From Clostridia bacterium (GTDB lineage: Bacteria > Bacillota_A > Clostridia > Oscillospirales > Acutalibacteraceae), in contig JAFVTJ010000041.1 of assembly GCA_017503305.1 (NCBI GenBank), forward strand, positions 1 through 11,378: a DNA stretch of 11,378 bases, given 5' to 3'. The notes beneath the pieces are model-generated. The model made no database searches. It was given only the letters and a program-made list of their open reading frames with translations, and was not told where the DNA came from. Positions 6,639 through 11,378 of this stretch are shown piece after piece. Every line of letters starts with the position of its first letter. Position 1 is the stretch's first letter. A program made the position numbers and the translations under genes.

Positions 6639-8153
6639 TTGAAAAAGACAATTTTTATTAAAAACGCTTTAATTTTAACCGCATCTTCACTTGCTTTGCG
6701 ATTTTTTGGCATAATTTTTAAGGTTTGGCTAGCGCAAAAAATCGGCAGTGAGGGTATTGGCCTTTACCAGCTTGTATTTTCGGTTTACGTCTTAGCCACA
6801 ACCTTTGCTATTAGCGGCACCACAACCGCCGTAACCCGCCTTGTTGCCGAAGAATTGGCACTAGGCAGTAAAAAGGGCGTTTTAAAAATCTTTAAAAAGG
6901 CGCTTTTGGTTGCCGTTACCTTTGCCGTCGCATCGGTTTTAGTGCTGTATTTCGGCGCCGAATTTATAGCAAGCACCCTCCTTTCAGACCTGCGAACTCT
7001 CCCCGCCTTAAAAATTTTGCCGTTATCACTCCCCTTTTTAGCGCTAACCTCTTGCCTTAGGGGATATTTTATTGCGCGCCGCAAGGTAACACCAAATGCG
7101 GTTTCACAAATTTTAGAACAATCCGCCCGAATTTTAATAATTTTGCTATTTTTAAAAAAATTTAGCAATGGCGGACTCGAAGCAAGCTGCTTTGCGGTAA
7201 TTTTAGGTGATGCCGCCGCCGAAATTTTAGCCTGCTTGCTTCTTTACGTATTGTTTTTGCTAGATAAACGAAAATTGTCCGCACTTTCGGGCAGAGCGCG
7301 GCCACCATATCCAATATTAAAGCAAATTTTACATATTTCTTTGCCTATCACATCTGGCAGATATCTAAATTCCTTTCTTCGCACTGCCGAAAATATATTA
7401 GTGCCTAAAAATCTTGCAAAATTTTCAAATTTAAAGGGTGACTCGCTTTCCCTTTTTGGCGCAATAAAAGGTATGGCTCTTCCCCTACTGTTCTTTCCCG
7501 CCGCTTTATTAAACTCAATTTCTACCCTATTAATACCCGAAATTTCAGAAGCGGTGGCGAAAAAGCACTCATCCGTTATAAAAAATACCTGCGAAAAGGT
7601 TTTCAAACTTACCTCGTTAGTAGGATTTATTTGCGGGGCAATTTTCTTTGTGGCGGGCGGAGAAATTGAGGTACTTATATATAAAGACCAAAGCGTAGGC
7701 TTTTTGCTAAAAGCGCTTTCGCCAATTGTGCCGTTAATGTATCTTGATAGTATAAGCGACGGCATTTTAAAAGGGCTTGACCAACAAACCTTTACTTTCC
7801 GCACCGCAATAAGTGACTCGGCTTTGAGAATAATTTTGATACTTTTGCTACTGCCCAAAACAGGCATAATGGGTTTTATTTATATTATGTATTTTTCAAA
7901 TTTCTTTACCTGTTTTTTAAACGTTGGACGGCTTATAAAAATCAGCAAAGCAAAAATAAATTTTAATAAATTAGTAATTTTACCGCTTTGCTTGGCGCTT
8001 AGTATTTGCCTTTTTTGTCGCTTTTTAATTTATTCACTTTTTAATGTAAATCTTTTTGTCTACATATTATTACTTTGCGTTTTAAGTGTTGCTTTTTATG
8101 TTTTTATAATTTTAAAGCTAAAAATAGTAAAAAAAGAGGACTTTTTGCAATAA
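6639..8153 (+). CDS. spoVB: Stage V sporulation protein B (SpoVB), lipid-linked glycan flippase family
   Basis: A polytopic membrane protein of 504 residues (507 if the ATG at 6630 is used), with about 14 hydrophobic helices by eye. It belongs to the MOP/MATE-like polysaccharide flippase superfamily. The opening (ILTASSLALRFFGIIFKVWL, GSEGIGLYQLVFSVY, SGTTTAVTRLVAEELA) and the middle (KILPLSLPFLALTSCLRGYF, LFFPAALLNSISTLLIPEIS) are characteristic of the SpoVB branch. SpoVB acts in the mother cell in spore cortex peptidoglycan synthesis, presumably flipping lipid-linked precursor; a vegetative SpoVB-like paralogue such as YabM cannot be fully excluded. TTG is chosen because its AAAAGGA site is correctly spaced. 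It is the only rightward gene here, divergent from rarA and convergent with tadA, with a sigma-E-like promoter and a hairpin terminator. Confidence 0.88.
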   Translation: MKKTIFIKNALILTASSLALRFFGIIFKVWLAQKIGSEGIGLYQLVFSVYVLATTFAISGTTTAVTRLVAEELALGSKKGVLKIFKKALLVAVTFAVASVLVLYFGAEFIASTLLSDLRTLPALKILPLSLPFLALTSCLRGYFIARRKVTPNAVSQILEQSARILIILLFLKKFSNGGLEASCFAVILGDAAAEILACLLLYVLFLLDKRKLSALSGRARPPYPILKQILHISLPITSGRYLNSFLRTAENILVPKNLAKFSNLKGDSLSLFGAIKGMALPLLFFPAALLNSISTLLIPEISEAVAKKHSSVIKNTCEKVFKLTSLVGFICGAIFFVAGGEIEVLIYKDQSVGFLLKALSPIVPLMYLDSISDGILKGLDQQTFTFRTAISDSALRIILILLLLPKTGIMGFIYIMYFSNFFTCFLNVGRLIKISKAKINFNKLVILPLCLALSICLFCRFLIYSLFNVNLFVYILLLCVLSVAFYVFIILKLKIVKKEDFLQ

Positions 8154-8174
8154 AAACACCATTTTTGGCATAAA

Positions 8175-8218
8175 AATCGCCCAAAACACCGTATTTTGTG
8201 TTTTAGGCGATTATTTTT
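8175..8218. terminator. Bidirectional terminator between spoVB and tadA
   Basis: AATCGCC (8175-8181) pairs with GGCGATT (8206-8212) and AAAACAC (8183-8189) with GTGTTTT (8198-8204). The result is a 14-bp stem with one C/A mismatch and an 8-nt loop. ATTTTT follows on the plus strand, and the minus strand also runs into T residues (GATTTTTATG), so it can stop both convergent genes. The remaining 81 nt to the tadA stop hold no clear feature. Confidence 0.82.
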
Positions 8219-8299
8219 CAGGTTGTAATACTCCCCATTGCAGCCGATAATTTCTATTAGCTGAAAAAGAGCATAATTTTTATCGTTTTTTAAGGTGTT

Positions 8300-8740
8300 T
8301 TATCTTAAATTTTCAAAAAAATCTTGCAATATTTTTTGGCATTCATCCTCGCAAATTCCGGCATAAACCTCTACCTTGTGGCCTAGCGGATAATCACACA
8401 AATTTATCACACTGTCCATACACCCGGCGTTTTTATCAAAGGCGCCAAAAATTACAGTTTTAATGCGGGCATTAATAATAGCACCCGTACACATTGGGCA
8501 GGGTTCAAGGGTGACGTACATTTCGCAACCGTCAAGCCGCCAAGACCCTAAATTTTTACAAGCAAAATTTATTGCTTCAATCTCGGCATGGGAAAGTGCG
8601 TTTTGCTTTTGCTCGCGCATATTATGTGCCGCCGCCAAAACAACGCCGTCCTTTACAATTACCGCACCAACCGGCACCTCGTTTTCAGTTGCGGCTTTTT
8701 TAGCTTCACTTATTGCTAACTGCATAAATTTTTTATCCAT
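8300..8740 (-). CDS. tadA: tRNA-specific adenosine deaminase TadA
   Basis: A 146-residue cytidine-deaminase-fold protein. The zinc site is complete: H51 and catalytic E53 in SHAEIEAI, and C81/C84 in TLEPCPMCTGAI (77-88). The early EVPVGAVIVKDG (21-32) and the ARIKTVIFGAFDKNAG block (91-106) match TadA rather than free-base deaminases. TadA converts A34 to inosine in tRNA-Arg(ACG), needed to read CGN codons; a guanine deaminase-like activity is a less likely alternative. The start has TAGGTG about 5 nt upstream. It follows the CPBP gene on the same strand but seems to have its own promoter and a 5' hairpin. In many Firmicutes tadA lies beside dnaX and the SRP RNA gene; neither is here. Confidence 0.95.
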   Translation of the reverse strand: MDKKFMQLAISEAKKAATENEVPVGAVIVKDGVVLAAAHNMREQKQNALSHAEIEAINFACKNLGSWRLDGCEMYVTLEPCPMCTGAIINARIKTVIFGAFDKNAGCMDSVINLCDYPLGHKVEVYAGICEDECQKILQDFFENLR

Positions 8741-8754
8741 AAAGCACCTATAAG

Positions 8755-8780
8755 AACAGAGAGTCGGTCGACTCTCTGTT
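8755..8780 (-). other. 11-bp perfect stem-loop at the predicted 5' end of tadA mRNA
   Basis: AACAGAGAGTC (8755-8765) and GACTCTCTGTT (8770-8780) form a perfect inverted repeat around a 4-nt loop. Neither side has a proper U-tract. On the minus strand it starts at the expected transcription start and ends 14 nt before the tadA ATG, leaving the ribosome site free. A 5'-terminal mRNA-stabilising hairpin is the best guess; a weak terminator of the CPBP transcript is an alternative. Confidence 0.6.
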
Positions 8781-8787
8781 AGTTTAC

Positions 8788-8815
8788 ATAATATTTTTTA
8801 ATTAAAGAATTTCAA
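8788..8815 (-). promoter_or_regulatory. Predicted sigma-A promoter of tadA
   Basis: On the minus strand TTGAAA (8810-8815, 5 of 6), a 16-nt spacer and TATTAT (8788-8793, 5 of 6). It overlaps the last codons of the CPBP gene. The start is expected near 8781, one base before the hairpin. The region is very AT-rich, so chance matches are possible. Confidence 0.5.
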
Positions 8816-9841
8816 AGACTGAATAAAGCAAAGCACAATAAAAATAATCATTGTGGGTGTCGCAAAAAACCACTTATATCTTTGCTTATTAGTAGATTCG
8901 CATTTGCTCTTTTTAAGGGTAAACACATCTTTATTATCCTTAAAAAGCAATAAAGAAATTGCAAAAAGCAACGAACAGGCGGTTAAAACACTTATTGAAA
9001 TTATACCGGCTGCCGTTTCGCTAACCGCGTTTGTAACGTAATCTAAAATAACCGAAACACCGTTATTAACGGCATGAACAGCAACTGCAATCCAAATTGT
9101 GTTGGTTTTAACGGTTATAAAGCCTAAACTTAAGCCAACCAAAAATGCAAACGGAATTTGAGTAAAATTACCGTGCATAACACCAAACAAAATTGCCGAA
9201 GCCACCACCGCAAAGCCGTCACCATATTTCCTAAGCGAGCCTAAAACAATACCGCGGCAGGCAAATTCTTCCACCAAAGGAGGTACAACTGCAATTTTAA
9301 AAAAGGTTAACATAAAACCTAAAATTCCTTCGGGGTTTTCGCCGGATGATACGTTATAATCTATACCAAAGCTTTCAAAAAAACGACCTGCAAAGCTAAC
9401 TGCAAAATTTGCAAAATAGCAAGCGCCAACACCAAATAATAAATAAGGCAGTATATCTTCCCTTTTTGGTTTTTTAAGCTTAACAATGGATGAAATCCTA
9501 TAACCGTTAACCTTAAAAAGAAAAATAAATGGCAGGGTAAACATTGTAATAGAAAGCATTGCCTGCAAAAAGCTTTTAAAAGAAGCGGAGTTAAAAAAAA
9601 GGCTTGCTCCTTCGTTTCCTAAAAGGCCCAAAGCACCCAAAATTAACCTTAAGCCTACTACAACAATATCGGATACTGCCAACATAATAAGGAGTGCGCC
9701 CCCTATTATGTTAGCAATTTTCTTAATATTTTTGCGTTCTTCAAAGGTTTTGGGTGTAAAACCGTAAGGAATATAGGTTACGTACTGCGGTTGCGGTGTA
9801 TTAAAATCACTTTGATTTGTGTAATCAAAATCATTATTCAT
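8798..9841 (-). CDS. CPBP-family intramembrane metalloprotease (Abi/Rce1-like)
   Basis: A 347-residue membrane protein with a CPBP (PF02517-type) core. All three signature motifs are present in order: EEFACR (191-196, the EExxxR motif), FGVMH (219-223, FxxxH) and HAVNN (256-260, HxxxN), so the glutamates and histidines expected to hold the metal are intact. A hydrophilic, Asn/Gln/Tyr-rich N-terminal tail (about 1-38) precedes the first helix, and about eight helices follow in all. The family includes Rce1-type CAAX proteases and bacteriocin-immunity proteins; the substrate here is unknown. The start has CGGAG 9 nt upstream. It begins 31 nt after the gyrA stop with no promoter or terminator between, so it is probably cotranscribed with gyrA. 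Confidence 0.88.
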   Translation of the reverse strand: MNNDFDYTNQSDFNTPQPQYVTYIPYGFTPKTFEERKNIKKIANIIGGALLIMLAVSDIVVVGLRLILGALGLLGNEGASLFFNSASFKSFLQAMLSITMFTLPFIFLFKVNGYRISSIVKLKKPKREDILPYLLFGVGACYFANFAVSFAGRFFESFGIDYNVSSGENPEGILGFMLTFFKIAVVPPLVEEFACRGIVLGSLRKYGDGFAVVASAILFGVMHGNFTQIPFAFLVGLSLGFITVKTNTIWIAVAVHAVNNGVSVILDYVTNAVSETAAGIISISVLTACSLLFAISLLLFKDNKDVFTLKKSKCESTNKQRYKWFFATPTMIIFIVLCFIQSLKFFN

Positions 9842-9872
9842 AAAAATTACTCCGTTTAATAAGAATTACCGC

Positions 9873-11378
9873 TTATTCTTCCCCTGTTTCTACCTCTTCA
9901 GTAGCATCATTTTCAACCAAGCCCGAATCAGCATCAGCTTCGGCAGGCTTATCGTTTACTTCGGCCTCATCGTGCGCCGCCATACCAACCGATAAAATCT
10001 TTCTAACGGTTTCGCCTGCCCCGTTAGTAGTTCTCATAACTCTAACACCCTTAGCAGGACGCGCAAATTCCGAAATATCGTCCGCAAAGATACGGATAAT
10101 AATACCGTCATCCGCAATCATAATAATATCGGTTTCTTCCGCTACAGGTAAAACTGCCGCAACGTCGCCGTATTTGTCTACGCGGTAGTTCTTAATACCC
10201 TTACCGCCACGAGATTGCAAGCGGTAGTCGTCAATCTTACTAATACGGCCGTAGCCTGTTTCACTAATTGTAAGCACACGGGTATTTTGGTCGCAAATAG
10301 CCATATCTACAACGCTGTCGCCCTCACGAATAGTGATAGCCTTAACACCGCGGGCGGTACGACCCATTGTACGAACGTCGGTTTCGCTAAACTGAATTGC
10401 AAAGCCTTTCTTGGTTGCAATAAGCAAGTTTTCTTCACCGCTTGTCATACGAACAAACTTAAGCTCGTCACCCTCATCAATAGAAAGGGCGATAATACCG
10501 GTTTTTCTGGTATGCTTAAATTCAGAAAGGCGGGTACGCTTAATAATGCCTTTTTCGGTAACCATACATAAGTAACGCTCGTTGTCATCCTTAACGGTGC
10601 AGGGGAGAATTGTCATAATCTTTTCTTCCGGCATAAGCGGAATAACGTTTACAACGTTAAGACCCTTGCTTTGACGGCTACCTTCGGGAATTTCGTAAGC
10701 CTTTATACGATAAACTCTACCCAAGTTTGTAAACATCATAATGCTATCGTGGGTTGAGCATACAAACATATTTTTAATAATGTCGTCTTCGCGGGTGTTC
10801 ATACCCTTAATACCCTTACCTCCACGGTTTTGAACTGAGTATTCACTAGCGGGAACACGCTTAATATAACCGTTTTCGGTCTTGGTAATTACAACCTCTT
10901 CTTCGGGGATAAGGTCTTCAATATCAACTTCGCCTGCAACGTCCGAAATATCGGTACGGCGGTCATCAGAGAACTTGTCACGAAGATTTAAAGCTTCGGT
11001 CTTAACGATATCTAAAATTCTTTCTCTACTAGCAAGAATTGCTTCACATTCCTTAATAAATGCGTGCTTTTCATCCAATTCGTCCCAAATTTTCTGCTTT
11101 TCAAGGCCGGATAACTTACCTAACTGCATCTGAACAATAGCAGTAGCCTGAATATCGTCTAATGAGAAGCGTTCCATCAAGGCTTCCTTACTTTCGGGAA
11201 TGCTCTTGCTGGCTCTAATAATCTTAATAACCTCGTCAATAAAGTCAAGCGCTACCTTTAAGCCCTCTAAAACGTGGGCGCGTTCTTCGGCTTTGCGCTT
11301 ATCAAAAATAGTTCTTCTTTCAATAATTTCACACTGAAAGTCAATGCAGTTTTGAAGCATTTCTTTGAGTGTTAAAAT
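9873..11378 (-). CDS. gyrA: DNA gyrase subunit A, C-terminal part (cut by the window edge)
   Basis: The open frame runs through the right edge, so only the last 501 residues are visible; the catalytic tyrosine and quinolone-resistance region lie outside. The fragment begins in the coiled-coil and tower part (LTLKEMLQNCIDFQ, then FSLDDIQATAIVQMQLGKL). It continues into the six-bladed DNA-wrapping pinwheel (about 163-470), whose first blade carries the GyrA box as QNRGGKG (183-189), with a related QSRGGKG in a later blade. Having this box and normal blade order identifies GyrA rather than ParC. The last 31 residues (471-501) form an acidic tail with about a dozen Glu or Asp. GyrA with GyrB introduces negative supercoils using ATP. 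The ATG at 11360 is internal methionine, not the start. gyrB and dnaA are probably further right. Confidence 0.95.
   Translation of the reverse strand: MLTLKEMLQNCIDFQCEIIERRTIFDKRKAEERAHVLEGLKVALDFIDEVIKIIRASKSIPESKEALMERFSLDDIQATAIVQMQLGKLSGLEKQKIWDELDEKHAFIKECEAILASRERILDIVKTEALNLRDKFSDDRRTDISDVAGEVDIEDLIPEEEVVITKTENGYIKRVPASEYSVQNRGGKGIKGMNTREDDIIKNMFVCSTHDSIMMFTNLGRVYRIKAYEIPEGSRQSKGLNVVNVIPLMPEEKIMTILPCTVKDDNERYLCMVTEKGIIKRTRLSEFKHTRKTGIIALSIDEGDELKFVRMTSGEENLLIATKKGFAIQFSETDVRTMGRTARGVKAITIREGDSVVDMAICDQNTRVLTISETGYGRISKIDDYRLQSRGGKGIKNYRVDKYGDVAAVLPVAEETDIIMIADDGIIIRIFADDISEFARPAKGVRVMRTTNGAGETVRKILSVGMAAHDEAEVNDKPAEADADSGLVENDATEEVETGEE

Noticed and set aside
8219..8299. A small RNA or SRP RNA gene beside tadA, and a weak hairpin with ATTAGCT/AGCATAAT
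   Set aside because: No SRP RNA core sequence is seen. The hairpin is bulged and A/T-rich, and no promoter points to an RNA gene.
529..11133. Antisense open frames inside the real genes (for example 1151-1444, 4537-4932, 7244-7867, 10215-10571)
   Set aside because: They lie opposite well-recognised genes, have no ribosome sites or domains, and their compositions reflect the codon structure of the other strand.
1..11378. Replication origin (DnaA-box cluster) between parAB and gyrA
   Set aside because: No cluster of TTATCCACA-like boxes or AT-rich unwinding element was found by eye; there is also no dnaA gene.
9873..11378. Right-edge gene as ParC (topoisomerase IV) instead of GyrA
   Set aside because: The GyrA box (QNRGGKG), complete blade order and acidic C-terminal tail fit GyrA; ParC lacks or degrades the box.
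1..11378. CRISPR arrays, insertion sequences, phage or toxin-antitoxin genes
   Set aside because: No spaced direct repeats, transposase motifs, terminal inverted repeats or small toxin-antitoxin pairs were visible; all sizeable genes are core or sporulation functions.

Overview
The window looks like origin-proximal chromosome from an AT-rich, endospore-forming Firmicute, most likely a member of class Clostridia. The support is two sporulation genes (spoVAE, spoVB), AGGAG-type ribosome sites before nearly every gene, a chromosomal parA/parB pair with two perfect 16-bp parS sites, and gyrA. No genus can be named from the sequence alone. No IS element, prophage, CRISPR array, tRNA or rRNA was seen.

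Layout from right to left, which is the direction of transcription for all genes but one. The right edge holds the 3' two-thirds or so of gyrA (cut by the window). It is followed after 31 nt by a CPBP-family membrane protease, then tadA, which appears to have its own promoter inside the end of the CPBP gene and an 11-bp hairpin right at the predicted mRNA 5' end. tadA converges on spoVB, the only rightward gene, and the two share a bidirectional terminator. spoVB diverges from rarA. rarA, a two-helix PH-domain protein and a three-PH-domain membrane protein form a tight operon (1-nt gap, then a 14-nt overlap). Next come spoVAE with its own sporulation-type promoter and a terminator, then parA-parB with a good sigma-A promoter, and finally a DMT/EamA-type transporter ending in a strong hairpin terminator near the left edge. 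The first 60 nt hold nothing recognisable.

Functionally the window combines chromosome topology and segregation (GyrA, ParA, ParB, parS), replication-fork rescue (RarA), decoding (TadA), envelope or membrane proteins (PH pair, CPBP protease, EamA transporter) and spore formation (SpoVB, a cortex-precursor flippase-family protein; SpoVAE, part of the dipicolinate channel).

The most notable structure is a pair of parS sites placed in the same register, each exactly 13 nt before the start codon and abutting the Shine-Dalgarno of parA and of spoVAE. spoVAE is separated from its usual partners spoVAC and spoVAD and has a sigma-G-like promoter ending at the parS site. No wholly new multi-gene system could be demonstrated; the candidates worth testing are regulatory.
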